From Fallopia convolvulus (lineage: Eukaryota; Streptophyta; Magnoliopsida; Caryophyllales; Polygonaceae), in assembly GCA_964016875.1 (NCBI GenBank), contig OZ024724.1:54624438-54688437 (forward strand): 64,000 bases of DNA. Direction: 5' to 3'. Positions within the stretch are counted from its first letter, which is position 1; every line of letters starts with the position of its first letter. The position numbers were made by a program, and so were the translations under genes. The notes below the pieces were generated by a model. That model did no database searches and was not told the DNA's origin. It was given only the letters and a program-made list of their open reading frames with translations. This document shows positions 37,601-49,472 of the stretch, piece by piece.

Positions 37601-39340
37601 AGCTGCATAGAGACTGAAAGGCATGTACCGAGAGTTGTTTCGGCGACAGACGATCACCCTGTGATAAAACAACGTCGTTGTGCCATGAAAATTCCATCGT
37701 GAGCTGTGCATAATCATGCGAAACCTTTCCCAGAGTCTGTAGCCACTGTACCCCCAGAACAACCTGAGGTCCATGAACCGGTAATACATAAAGATCAATC
37801 GAAAAAGTGTGCCCCTGTAAGCAAACTGATGTAGCCGGACACTGTAAGGAACACAACAAATATGCGCCATTGCCAACATACACCCGAAAAGCCGGAATAC
37901 TAGACACTGGCAACTGTAACTGCTCAACAACTGATGGGTGAATAAAATTGTGGGTACTCCCACCATCAATCAAGACTTGCACTTGTCCACCATTTATAGA
38001 GCCCTGCAATTTAAGAGATTTCGGGTTCGGCAAGCCCTCCATCGAGTTAATGCTCGACACGTCGCCGGACACGACCGGTTCCTGGTCAGACTCGTCCGGT
38101 GTGTCATCGTCATCAGAGTCTTCACAACCCAAAAGAGCGAGAAACCTGTGCTTGCAACGATGCCCACGAGTGTAACGCTCGTCGCAATTATAACATAAAC
38201 CCTATTTAGAAGCTCTTCACGTTCAGCCAGCGTAAGTTTTTTAATCGGAAGGGTAGAGATGTTACAGTTCGAATTAGGGTTTGCAGCTGCCGGCGAGGGG
38301 CCCGCGGTCGCGGAAGATGTGGCCGGCGTGGGCGTGAACCGTGGCTGATTTTGTGGCCAACGTCGATTGTTAACTTGAGCGGACACTGTGTCGTCGTAAG
38401 TGGCTGCTAATTCCCGAGCCATAGCAAAGGCTTGGGCCAACGAGGATGGGTTCCGCAAATTGAGTTCGCGTCGAATAGGTTGTTTCAATCCACCCTTAAA
38501 GAAAGAGATTAGTGTCGGTTCCGTCAGCCCGGAAACTTTGTTCAATAAGCTTTCAAACTCTGATTGATATGCCAGCACTGTAGTACGTTGTTGTAACCGA
38601 GACAAAAGACTGACATAGTCTTCATAATACTGAGGATCAAAGCGCTGACGAACGTCCTGAAGAAATTGAGGCCAAGTGGCGCCCACATTGTTCTGCTGAT
38701 AATAACGGAACCAGTCCGATGCAGGGAAATCAATAAGGAGACCTACGAGATTCAAGCGATCATGGTCAGCAATATGAAAATAGTTATAATAAGCTTGAAC
38801 TTTAAAAAGCCATCCCTGTGGATCGGATCCGTCGAATCGCGGTGCATCAATACGAATTCGAGGTATGGTCTCGTTGCCCTACGGGGCGCGGATAATCACG
38901 CCCTGATTTTCGGGTGGGACCGCAAGTGGGGCGGCGACCTGTTGTGCGGCTTGGAGCGCTCCCGGATTGGCGACGGCAGGTTGGGCGTGTAGCCCTAAGG
39001 CACGATCCGGTTGGATCGGTAGGAGGCCGTCACCGATCGGATTGATCGGGGCGATCTGTTGGTGAGGTCCGGCTTGCACCGCATTTAGGGGCGGCACATT
39101 CGCAATGTGCGGTGGCTGCCCTAGCGGTTGTAAGTTGGCGCCGGTTGCCGGTGTCGCGCGAGCCTGGTTCAACTGAAGCTGCTGGAGGCTCGACTGCATG
39201 CCTTCCATGAGTTGTTCCATCATGGTGTTAAGGCGTTTCTGTGATTCCGTTAGGGTTTCGTTCATACGCTCCTGCGAAGCATTCAGGCGGTCAATGGCCG
39301 CCGCTAACGAGGATGCGATATCGTCTCCCGTGGATCCCAT
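34576..39340 (-). pseudogene. Gypsy chromovirus gag-pol, disrupted
   Basis: Gag starts at 39340 with a coiled Gln-rich N-terminus (NASQERMNETL). Lesions are a TAG at 38881-38879, a frameshift near 38195 just before the zinc knuckle (CYNCDERYTRGHRC), a TAG near 37481 and a small deletion near 36950 within RT. The protease motif is VLIDGGSTHNFI near 37960. RT shows IDYRALN, KLDLRSGYHQIR and FFDDILVYS. RNase H is followed by an HHCC zinc domain (H...H...CLICQ) and an integrase core (DFITSLPPSHGQ, SDRDVIF, TDGQTEVKNR). A chromodomain-like tail (CVVWSDGSEADSTWEP) near 34760 places it among chromoviruses. The last 791 codons (34576-36951), from the RT FFDD box to the end, are open. The C-terminus is encoded inside the 3' LTR. 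Confidence 0.93.
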
Positions 39341-39354
39341 AGGTAAGAGTACGG

Positions 39355-39367
39355 GATGAAAGCACCA
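39355..39367 (-). promoter_or_regulatory. Gypsy primer binding site
   Basis: TGGTGCTTTCATC on the minus strand, 3 nt inside the 5' LTR. The same 13-mer sits at the equivalent place in the small LTR element at 52607-52619. I do not name the tRNA. Confidence 0.7.
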
Positions 39368-39370
39368 GTT

Positions 39371-39743
39371 TGATACACTAGGGTCCCTAGCGTACCAAGG
39401 AATTACGAACCAAGAAACCGGAAAGGGGAATGGGCACGCGGCCCGAGGCAGGGAGAGACGAAAGGGGAGAAAGAAAGACAGAGAATTAGGGCAGAAGAGA
39501 TTTTATTTCTTGGATAGTTCTCAACTTTAGCTTACAAGGGTTTTTATAAGCTATGCCCTACGGGTTCAATAAAAGCGACTCAGGAAAGAACCCGAAAAAA
39601 AATCCGAGAAGGGAGTAAAACTCATTTTAAAAAAATACAATAATTAAAACAAATAATTAAGGTAAAGAAATTAATCTCTAAATCGGTTGGGGATACGCCG
39701 TTCCCGAGTGGATCTCCGTACGGGCTCGGAATGAGCCGTATCA
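39371..39743 (-). repeat. Gypsy 5' LTR
   Basis: 373 bp. Begins (minus strand) TGATACGGCTCATTCC and ends GTGTATCA. Confidence 0.95.
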
Positions 39744-42700
39744 AGAGCTTAGCTGAAGCTTAGTGAATTTCCACGATGCTTTTATTTGTATCAACTTGAA
39801 TATTTCAAGTTTTTTGAGCCTATTTTCTTGACTCTTGCACGTGGTGTAGTCATCCACTTCTTAGTTTATAAGTATTATATACTATATAGTATCATTAACA
39901 TAATAGTATCATTAACACCTGAAAAGGGAAAAATCATCTACTTTTGACTAGGCCTTCCAAAACCACTTCAACCACAGGTCCACATTTGCCCTTTAATTCT
40001 GTGATCAATATTGTTTGATCTAATCCCAAATTGCATAATTGCACCAATTTTATGATAATAGTAATCATCCTACATTCCCTTTTTTATATTCTCCATTAAT
40101 ACATTCCAGTTTAGAAAAATCGATGAAAAAAATGTTTAATGTACCCTTATTCACTCCATCCTCTCTATGTGCTTGTTGGGTAAACCACGTACCCTAAAAA
40201 TTCCAACTAATTTCTCCAACTTGCATAAATTGTTTGTTAGATAGCTATTTATTTCAAGCTGTTGTATGTAGGATTTTTTATATTTTTTAGAATTAAATAT
40301 ATTTCTTTAAATTATAGTAATTGATAATATCAGATACTTCACTAATTTAATCTTTTTTTCCCATAAAAATATGCAACTAAAACTAATTAACTTTAATTAC
40401 TAATAAGAACCTCTATCAGTCTATCACCAATCTTTTCCCCGTCTTATAAGCAACCATTCCAAATTAAGTTGTTAAAGTTGTAACAGACTTTAATTTAAAT
40501 GAATTTGTCTAGTTGAGTATAACAGGGTACCTGTCTATCAGGTTGTATGTTCGATCCCTTTTATTAGTCTTTTTAAACTGAGGCATATCTAAATCCATTT
40601 GTAATTAAGTGTTCTATGAGTCCTTGTACGTTCGATCCTCCACTATTTTCTTTGAAGTGAGGTCTATATAAATTCTTCTATAAGTATTTTTTGAACCTTT
40701 AAGCTTAAGTCTTCCTTGTTTTTAAACTGAGATATCATTCATTCATCCTATATTTTAGGTCCTCATTGTCCTCAGATCTAAGCACCATTTCATCGCCCTA
40801 AATTGTTTAAATAATTTTATTTTTATAATGGACTTTCATTGATTAAATTTTTCTAATGATTACATTAAAAATATGACACTTGCTAAGTCATGAAAGGAGT
40901 GTTGAAGAAAAAGTGGGACGTATTGATTAACTTGTTATGATAATTTACAATTTTTAAAAAGTGAAATAAGAGGTCACATGGGTACATTTACTTAAAGGCC
41001 GCGCTCATAAATTATATATTTTCCTAATTAGTATGCATTTCTTTATAGATAGAATCTTGACACGGCCTAGACTACTCCACTAATGATGAATTTATGGGCA
41101 CATTCATGGCATAAATATTTAAAAATAATATTTATTTTAAAATTTATATCCAATTAGATCAAAAATATTAATTCTTATGGTCATCATCATACTATTACTT
41201 CCTCCCTCAACCTATCTCCCCGCCCTCCTACCTTTTAGTTGGGAGCACTGTCTGCCTACTTGGAGATTGAACATTTATCTGATATAACGGAACTCCTTGT
41301 AATAGGTAGTTGAAACTTTAGAAAGGGTACGTAAAAGTTATAACTTGCATATTTCTATGAATATATATAAGAATTAATCAAGATAACTAGATGAGAATCA
41401 AAGAGTTTGATGAAGCGAGGACACGAATAACATGTACAGAATTGATTCTTGGCAACATTTAGATAATTAATCTGGTCTTGCAATTAAAGTTGAAAATTTA
41501 AATTACATTATACGGAGTAGTTGCTTAACATTTGATGGTTTGATTTAGGTATTGGAATTGAATATAATAGAGACCCCGTTTGATATGTAGTGAGCATACG
41601 TGGGATTTTCAGTGAGAGTATACGTAGGATTGTAGTTGTAGAGGGGAAAAGGTTCAATTACGGTGTGTAATTATTGAGGCTCCCGGAATTCGGGCAAAAA
41701 AGATACTACTCTATACAGTGTGATCTCTGACTTTGACTCCCACGACAAAAAGATAATGTTCTCTACCAAGCGCAACGATAACGTGATCAAATCCTATTGC
41801 TTATTGATGCTTTAAAAAGTAATGAGAGTATTGATCATAAAAAAACAATCAGGTACGTATTATGAACATGGATAGAAATTATATGAGCTAATAGTTGGAA
41901 TGTTGGATGATTTAGTTTGTACGAATAATTGAATAAAGTTTACAAATATGATCGATCCAAAGCCTTAGCATGCATGGAAACATGCGTTTATATTTGTCAT
42001 ATGCGATGCTAGTTCATGTAATTCTCAGAATTGTTAAAAGTTACCCTTTTTGATTCACAAGTAGAGCTTATTACCTAGTTACTGTTAGTAGTACGTCGAG
42101 GATCCGGGCTCCACGTGCCTCTAAAACCTGCTCCTCCTCGTTGCATAGCTTTCCGCACCCGATCCTATGCAGACACGCAACCCAGATCTACTGTTTGACA
42201 AACGTCAGACACGCCACGTGTATGGTGCACCTTTGCCCACATCAGCAACAGCCAACAGAAGCTCCCACCAAGAGTACTGTGTACGTATACGAGGTTAGAA
42301 TTACGTCCCAGATTTGTTTATAAATTTCCCCTCAGGAACAGAACAGTGATGTCCCAAGTGGCCATGATTGATGTGGCTTTGACGGCTGGGATTTCATCTG
42401 CTTTTTCAGAGAAGAAGATCTGATTTGATAGTAGAGATCTAGCTATGTCAAAGTCCAACAGACCAAAATTATTTGTTTATGTTTCTGGGATTTCCTTTTT
42501 CTCAGAGACCCTGTCCAATCTTCAGTTATAATGTAATTGGGCCTGTAAATGATCCTATGGCTCATTCCTGGACTCAGGTTTGGCCCAAATTTAGCCCATC
42601 TTGTAAATTCTTTAGGATGGGAATTTCTGCTATTGTAGCATTTCATAATTTTCTCTGGCGGAGCCCATGAAAGCTTAACTGGACTACTGGGTCGGCCACG

Positions 42701-43178
42701 TTCATTTGTTGTTCTTTCTTCGATTCCACCCTTTCATTACGACGACGTCGTTCTCTTTCTTGCAATGATTATTGCCATCTCTCGCATTTTTGACTTTTTG
42801 TGGCTGGACGGTGGTGTGCCTAGTTTGTGGCTGGCAAATCTGCGAGATGCACCTTGTTATGATTACGAAATTTAATAAGTTTATGATCTAAGTTTAAGTT
42901 AACAGGTGGTCTATACATTTTTCTTTTATTTGGACTCACGGTCCTTTCCTATCCCAGATTTGCAGAAAGCCGTTGGTATGCCCACCACTTGTTCGTTGAA
43001 ATGCCCGCAAGAAAAACGACGAACTTGCTTGGCATGAGTCGTTGGAGTTTCGACGTTTTCGCTTCTTTGAAGTTTGGAATCCACCCATTTGGCCATCCAT
43101 GGCCCCCACCTCCACCTCCGTTCTTATCCAATCCAGCTCCTTTCTTCTCAGCCTACTTGGCCAGATTATATTATAAAT
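39744..43178. other. AT-rich intergenic DNA without a supported gene
   Basis: No credible coding sequence on either strand. A GC-richer patch at 42080-42310 contains two CACGTG cores (ccacgtgcc near 42112 and gccacgtgta near 42215), which could be promoter remnants. Short ORFs at 42141-43208 overlap on both strands and resemble nothing. Confidence 0.5.
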
Positions 43179-43194
43179 TCCTAATTTGATGGAC

Positions 43195-45184
43195 TGTGAT
43201 ACGGTCACACTAGGTGTAGAAAATAAAACTTACACCTTCAATATAGAGCCAATACCAAAAGCCCACGTAATATTTTTAATTCAAAAATATTATATTGCAA
43301 AAGCTGCAATAAAGTAGTGTTTTGGCTATTTTGGTCATTTCCTTATTCATTTGCTCCAAATCTTGTTCAGATCTGGCTTCTTCCAATTGAAAAAACCGAA
43401 CGTCAAAACAATATTGCCAAATAGAAGTTTAATGGGTTTTGTTCAAATCTAGATAATGAGTTTTACGATTTGGCAAAATTTTCATTGAATAACCCATTGA
43501 AAAAAGGCGAATTTGCATATATACCTCTAAATAAGTTGAAAATGTAAAAAATGTCCTCTTTTAAAATAAATGGCAAGAAATGCCCAAAAGGGTATTTCTA
43601 CAATAAAAACTTCTAGTTTTTTTTTTCACCACTAAACTTGAAAATAACAAATCTTTATATAAAAAAATTTAACAAATTAAAAACGTTCCTTATGAAAAAA
43701 AATTTATCAAACAAAAAACGATGATAAGAAAAAGTAAAAGAATTTATAATCTTATTAGTATTAAACTCAAGTTTCATGTACACAATCACTTCCCGATCAC
43801 TATTAAACTAGATTAGTTAGTGATTCAAGATTAAACTGGATTTGTAATTTTATTATTAAACTCACGTTCCATGCTTGGTAGTTATTTACTTGGATTTATA
43901 TCAATTTAGCAAAAGCCCCAAATCCCAATTTGGATTGTGGAGGCTTTAACCTAATTCATGGCTTTCAAACAACCCATGTTGAATTTCTGCTTGTTCATGA
44001 AAACGGGTGGAGAACTGGAGATCTTCAATTGAGCTTCATAGAAAGGATGTATGATGAAATTTCAAATTTTGATATTCAGACGTTTCCGAATGCCGAGTCA
44101 ATGGAATGTTTCCCTCAACGGAGTTAAAAAGCAACCTTCATTAACAAGAGTGGGAAGATCTATATGATGGGTATTTCGGTGGTCGGCGGTGGCGACTGTG
44201 GAAATGTGGAATAACATCACAAGAAATTAGGTTTGGATAAGAATAATAGAGATGATGCTTTAAAATTGTTTAAATTTTAAAATTTGCAATCCAAAACAGA
44301 CTTTAATTATTTAATGTAATGTATTATAAATATATATAGGGGCTATCCAAACAAGAGCAAATATATTTTCTAAATGGAAAAAAAAAAACTAAATGAAATT
44401 ATGGTTTTGGGCATTATTGCAAATATTTTGGGCATTGTCTTTATTTATTTGACTATTAATGCAAATTTAAAAAAATGAAGGCATTTTTACTATTAACAAC
44501 TTTTTTAGGGGCATGAGTTACAATAAACACTTGAAAAAACTGGAAAATCCTATTCTTCTATTCACAACAGAAGAAAAAAAAACCATTAACTTCTCCCAAT
44601 TTTTTAACCCCCAATTTTTTTAACTAAATTGAACTCCCAGAGAAATCAGTCCAAACTGAAATTGCTTATCATCTTCACACCCCACCATGGGCAATCCGGC
44701 ACGCCGTTGGCGGTGGTGGATGTGATACACTCTAGATGACTAGATCCAGTAACACATGTTGGTGACAACGGCGGGCGGGCAACGCAACCTCCAATAGGCC
44801 TTCGACGGTGGTTCCGAGCACTGAAGGCGCAGGGACTGTAGATCCAGCGACGAGACAACGGATTCCAGATCTAAGCACCATCTTGGGACGACAAATCCAC
44901 ATAGCGGGAGCAGCTACATAGCAGCGTCGATGTCGAATTCGATACACGAGAAAGGTACGTGTGCCGGATGATCAGAAGAAGATGACAACATTATCGACAT
45001 TATGAAATTCAATTGAAATGGATTTGGGACTTTCATTTTACATAAACCCTAGATGTTTTAAATTCCTTAGATTTTTCTTTGCTTGGAATTATTTAAGCAT
45101 TAAAAAAGTAAATTTACTTTTTTATCCTTTTACTTTATTAGAGGTGTAGGATTTTTTTCTACACTGGGTGTCATTGTACATTTG
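43195..45184. mobile_element. ~2-kb insertion with imperfect inverted ends and a 16-bp flanking duplication
   Basis: The identical 16-mer tcctaatttgatggac occurs at 43179-43194 and 45185-45200, so the 1,990 bp between were inserted. The left end (cactaggtgtagaaaataaa) is roughly mirrored by the right end (on the other strand cacccagtgtagaaaaaaat), with ttacacct/ctacacct following in both, over about 48 bp. There is no poly(A) tail and no transposase. Two interior stretches, 43920-44130 and 44650-44960, have higher GC and might be captured gene pieces. The 16-bp duplication is too long for typical MULE (8-11 bp) or hAT (8 bp) insertion. Confidence 0.65.
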
Positions 45185-45200
45185 TCCTAATTTGATGGAC

Positions 45201-45660
45201 CAAAACAGAGCAATTGCTTTTCCCAAGACCCGTACTTTATTCCATCTTTGTAAAGTATACTTGATTTGACGATTTACTCGGAATAGAACTAAAGCTAATT
45301 AAAGCATTAAATACAGTACTTTACTGTATTTATGGTAAGGCAGAGGGTTGCCTTTTTTTATGTTATCTGAAATAGAATAATTTATGATGTGTGTGCGGTG
45401 TGGTGGGGCCGTTTAGGGGTGGATTGTGTGAAGATTCAGTTAACGAAGAGAGAGAGAGATAGCTTCCTTCCATCAATGGGGCTCTTTTAATCTTGGTTTT
45501 TCAACTTATAAGAGATAGAGAGAAAGAGAGGTGGAGGGGGTGACAACTCCCAATACCCACCTAAAATCAGGGCAAAGCTCGTTCTTTTGATCTCCAATCC
45601 AATCCCAGGGGCTCATAATTTGATTAGATCCGACTGTTGTTTTTCCTGATTGGATCAGCA
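45201..45660 (+). promoter_or_regulatory. Promoter and 5' UTR of the MIEL1-like gene
   Basis: Upstream region with a GA-rich leader (agagagagagata near 45450 and again near 45515), common in plant 5' UTRs. The start of transcription is not visible with certainty. Confidence 0.4.
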
Positions 45661-47941
45661 ATGGAGAACTCCCTTGATGAACGCCTTGATTTTGGGAAGA
45701 TGGGTTATGGGTATTTCTAATTCTGTCTTCTTTCCCCTTCCTCTCATCTCTCTATGCTTAGGGTTCTTTCGATTGAGCTATTCTTGTGGAATTTGGTTGC
45801 TGAATTGACTTGATTTTGGGTATTCTTTTCTGGGCTATGGGCAGGTGTACACATTACAGAAGAAGATGCAAAATCAGAGCTCCTTGTTGCAATGAGGTTT
45901 ACAATTGTCGTCATTGCCACAACGAGGCTACGGTACTCTATTATTTCTCCCCTTTGATATTCAAAATATTCTGTTTAGATTTCTGTGTGCTTAATTTTGT
46001 GCTGTCTTTGTTCTTTCAGAGCATGTTGAGCAGAATTGCAGATCGGCATGAGCTTAATCGTACCGAAGTCAAGCAAGTATGTCTGAAAATTGAATCCCCT
46101 CTTGTCTATCATAAGCTTTGAATAGAAGAAATTATTTTAACTCTGATGTGTGCTTGATCTCAGGTCATATGTGAAGTTTGTGACACTGAGCAGCCGGTAA
46201 GTTGATTTGGTTTTGATTGAAGCTCTCTAATGACTCTGCTATGTTTTCATGTTAATGGTCCCTTTGTTGATGTGATATTTCTATATATGTCTTGTTGTTT
46301 CAGGTAGCGCAAGTGTGTACAAATTGTGGTATTAAGATGGGGGAGTATTTCTGTGATATTTGCAAGTTCTATGACGATGATGTAAGTTCAAAATTCATTC
46401 TTTCTTAGAAAGATGTTTAGCAACCAGCCTTTTTAGAGAAAGTTAAACTTAACCACACATATATATTGTTAGCAATTCAATACTTACACAGATACACCCA
46501 ACTTATGCTTTTTAAAGCTCTAAGGAGAGGCATACATGCCTAATATACCAGTCACTTGTGCAAAATAGTTATGATATAGTCTTAAGCAAGGGGCTTTCTT
46601 TTGTTGCTTTTTCTAAAGTCATTGTTTTTTTTATATCTATGACTTTGCATATGTTACTTAAATCTTGTTGCTTGTGTGATTGCAGACTGATAAAAAGCAA
46701 TTTCACTGTGATGATTGTGGAATTTGCAGGTTATTTAGCAATTTAACTAGATCTTCTTCCTCTTTAATTTTGTCTTGCACAAGTGTCTTCTGTAAACTGA
46801 TGTCTTTTTTATGAATGCTCAATCAGGATTGGCGGTTCTGAGAATTTCTTCCACTGCAAGAAATGCGGTATGTTCTGTTCAAAAACTTGTGATGATTTAT
46901 GACTTCTTCCTCCATTAGGAAATTTTCCATGGTGTATTCATTTAGCATGATTACCTTTCTCTCTTGCAGGTTCCTGCTATTCTGTGCATTTACGTGATAA
47001 CCATATGTGCATCGAGAACTCCATGCGCCATCACTGTCCCATATGCTATGAGGTGTGTTTCCAATTCTAGTACTTCAAATTCCTTCTTGTTTGAAACATA
47101 CCATGCTTTAATATAAACTATGCTTTACTTGTTTCTTTGCATAGTTTCTCTTTGACTCGTTGAAGGACACAATTGTCATGAAGTGTGGACACACGATGCA
47201 TTGTGAATGCTACTATGAGATGGTTAAGCGTGACAAGTAAGCATGTTCATCCACTCTAAAGCTCTTGAATTTTATGTACTGTTTCTCGGCAAATGAAGCA
47301 TTCTCCGTGACTCTAAATTACTCTAATCATTCGATGCACAGCTATTGTTGCCCAATATGTTCTAAATCAGTGCTTGACATGTCTAAAGCCTGGAAAAGGA
47401 TGGATGAAGAGGTATGCTTTTAAGCCTCATAACTAATTGATACCCAATTCAAGTTCTCTTGATTTCCTGTTTTGAGCTTCACAATTTTTGCAATCTGAAT
47501 GTTGCATTCATTGACTTTTGACATCCTCTTGCACTCTGTCAGATTGAAGCAACCGTCATGCCCGACGCCTATCGTGACAAAAAGGTATATATGCTGTCTA
47601 TGATTTTTCTGAGGAAACATGTCTATGTTTCTTAGCATTCTAGCATGTCTATCTTTCTTAGCATTCTATCAAACAAAGGATTTGCTTGCTTTGATTAAAA
47701 AAAACCATTGGAAAACAGAGAACTTTTACCAGTCTACTATTCCCAAGCATTGAGATTGAAAGCCTGACAAACTTTTGAACCCTTTTTTCAAATTTTTTTG
47801 TTGATTTGATATTTGATATATGCATCTATCTACTAGGTATGGATCTTATGCAACGACTGTAACGACACGACAGAGGCGCACTTCCACATACTAGGGCACA
47901 AGTGCATACACTGCAGATCATACAATACTCGCTTGATTTGA
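45661..47941 (+). CDS. MIEL1: MIEL1-type CHY/CTCHY/RING zinc-finger E3 ubiquitin ligase
   Basis: Twelve exons: 45661-45710, 45845-45932, 46020-46076, 46164-46196, 46304-46381, 46686-46729, 46827-46867, 46970-47052, 47145-47236, 47342-47411, 47543-47584, 47837-47941; 260 residues in frame. Layout: MGYGCTHYRRRCKIRAPCC opens the CHY zinc domain (residues ~14-85), then a CTCHY domain (FHCDDCGICR, ENFFHCKKCGSCY, ~100-150). A RING-H2 domain has Cys153, Cys156, Cys172, His174, His177, Cys180, Cys192 and Cys195. A zinc ribbon near the C-terminus is VWILCNDCND, HKCIHCRSYNTR. It matches Arabidopsis MIEL1 closely; that protein ubiquitinates MYB transcription factors (MYB30, MYB96) in defence and ABA/wax control. 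This copy stops right after NTRLI, a few residues shorter than Arabidopsis. Confidence 0.93.
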
Positions 47942-49395
47942 TGACTCGCTTATGCCTTCTCACTCAAGGCTTCAACTCGAAGCCTTGGATGTGCTTCATT
48001 TACCCATTTTACACATTCAATTAAAAACAATTTACAATTGGTAAGAAACATTGTAATCATAATATGCATGATGTTCCCTTACAACAAACTAGTATCTGTG
48101 AAAGTCTCATGGTATTTCCCCTCCTGAATTATTAAAACTGGGAGTTGAAACTACCATAGGATTAATTATATACACTTTTTGTACATTTGAGTACGAATAC
48201 GATGATATGTTGTAACTCATTCTATTGTTGAACTTGTATTTTTTGTACTTAATTGGCTTCCCTTATCTGTTCCTACATATAGCAAGTGTGGTTTCTGAAG
48301 ATGTTTTTGGATGCCCGTTGTTGTTGACCACTCAACCCCTAATTATGGTTTAAATGATTCTTAGTGTGTGCCCAACCCTTGGAATTATTAAGACACAACA
48401 ATGATAGGATGATTTTGCATGTATGAATCGATTTGGTCAGTCTTGAGATTTTGAAGAAGAGATATGCACGTGACGTGGCCACGTGGGTATTACTAATCTA
48501 CCAATCAATTAGTAAAGCTTGGTATACATTCACTGATCCTAAAATAAAGGTTCGGTCTATAGATTCAGACGTCCACGTATTGTTTCAATAATATTTTCGG
48601 TTAATTTTCAATAATATTTTAATGTAACAAATAAGTCTGATAAATCGAGACATCGAAAATAGTTTAGTAATTGAGCAAACTGACATGAAAATATAAATTA
48701 TACTAATATTAACTCAAAGGAGATTTAACAAAACCAAACGACATAAAAAATTAAAAAAAAGTTAGAGATCGAATAAATTTAACACAAACATGAATTAGTA
48801 AATTGGGGCTCATCCTCATGCTCATTGACTTTTATACAGTGCCTTTGAGATGGAATTAATTTCTATATCAATTTGGTGCATTCTAACTAAATTCAGTTAT
48901 TATTGTCACATAGTTGAATTTCAGTTTTTTTTGGATCTTTTCGGGCGTATCCCCTTCCCTTGGGCAGGAGTAACCCCATCTTGATCTCCAGATTTTGCTG
49001 TAGCAGAGCTAAACTGGAAATTAGTAAAAATCAATAGGGTGTTATGCTATATCAGAGAATAGGTGAACAAAACTCATTTGGAAGGAGCGTGAAATTTCTG
49101 TTAATTGGTGTAGAAATCTGTGAATTAATCGATGAGCAAATTAGGTAAAAAAGTGAGTGATCGAAGAAAGATGCTCCGTAAAAGAGGAAAAGCTTTCAAA
49201 GCTGGCTAGCTGCTATCAACTTCATTGTCTGTGCTTTGTCACGTCACTGTTACATTGAGGGCTTATATTAGCCGAACTAGGGAATAAATAACTAAACCAA
49301 ACCCGGTTCACTATCCAACAATTTCGTCACCATATCTAGAATTTTGCGCGCATTAACATACGTAACATTTTCTGTAATTAAACGTACGGTGCGCA
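47942..49395. other. Intergenic DNA between MIEL1 and the CASP-like gene
   Basis: No gene seen. It includes the MIEL1 3' UTR (to roughly 48250) and the upstream region of the CASP-like gene. Confidence 0.5.
48465..48487. promoter_or_regulatory. Cluster of three ACGT cores
   Basis: tgcacgtgacgtggccacgtggg contains CACGTG-type and GACGTGG-type cores side by side, about 1 kb upstream of the CASP-like ATG. Such cores bind bZIP/bHLH factors and ABRE-type regulators. A role here is inference. Confidence 0.4.
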
Positions 49396-49402
49396 CTATA
49401 AA
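49396..49402 (+). promoter_or_regulatory. TATA box of the CASP-like gene
   Basis: ctataaattaatata, about 75 bp upstream of the ATG at 49473, implies a 5' UTR of around 45 nt. Confidence 0.55.
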
Positions 49403-49472
49403 TTAATATATCCCATATACACAGCACTAAACTTGCACACACAATATTGTTTACTTGTTCAGCTAGCCGGCC

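Larger units (their letters stand above)
34276..39743 (-). mobile_element. Ty3/Gypsy chromovirus LTR retrotransposon, complete ends
   Basis: Two 373-bp LTRs (34276-34648 and 39371-39743) differ at about 11 positions by eye (near 3%). They are flanked by a perfect 5-bp duplication AGAGC (34271-34275 and 39744-39748). The element reads on the minus strand. A primer site TGGTGCTTTCATC lies next to the right-hand LTR, and a purine tract GGGGGAGAGAT (34649-34659) is next to the left-hand one. The order protease, RT, RNase H, integrase, chromodomain defines a chromovirus. Lower LTR divergence suggests it inserted after the neighbouring Copia element. Confidence 0.95.

Noticed and set aside
42141..43208. 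Short ORFs of 60-90 codons on both strands
   Set aside because: They overlap each other, have no recognisable domain and no splice-linked continuation.
43930..44127. 65-codon ORF inside the 2-kb insertion as a gene
   Set aside because: No known domain and too short; mentioned only as a possible captured fragment.
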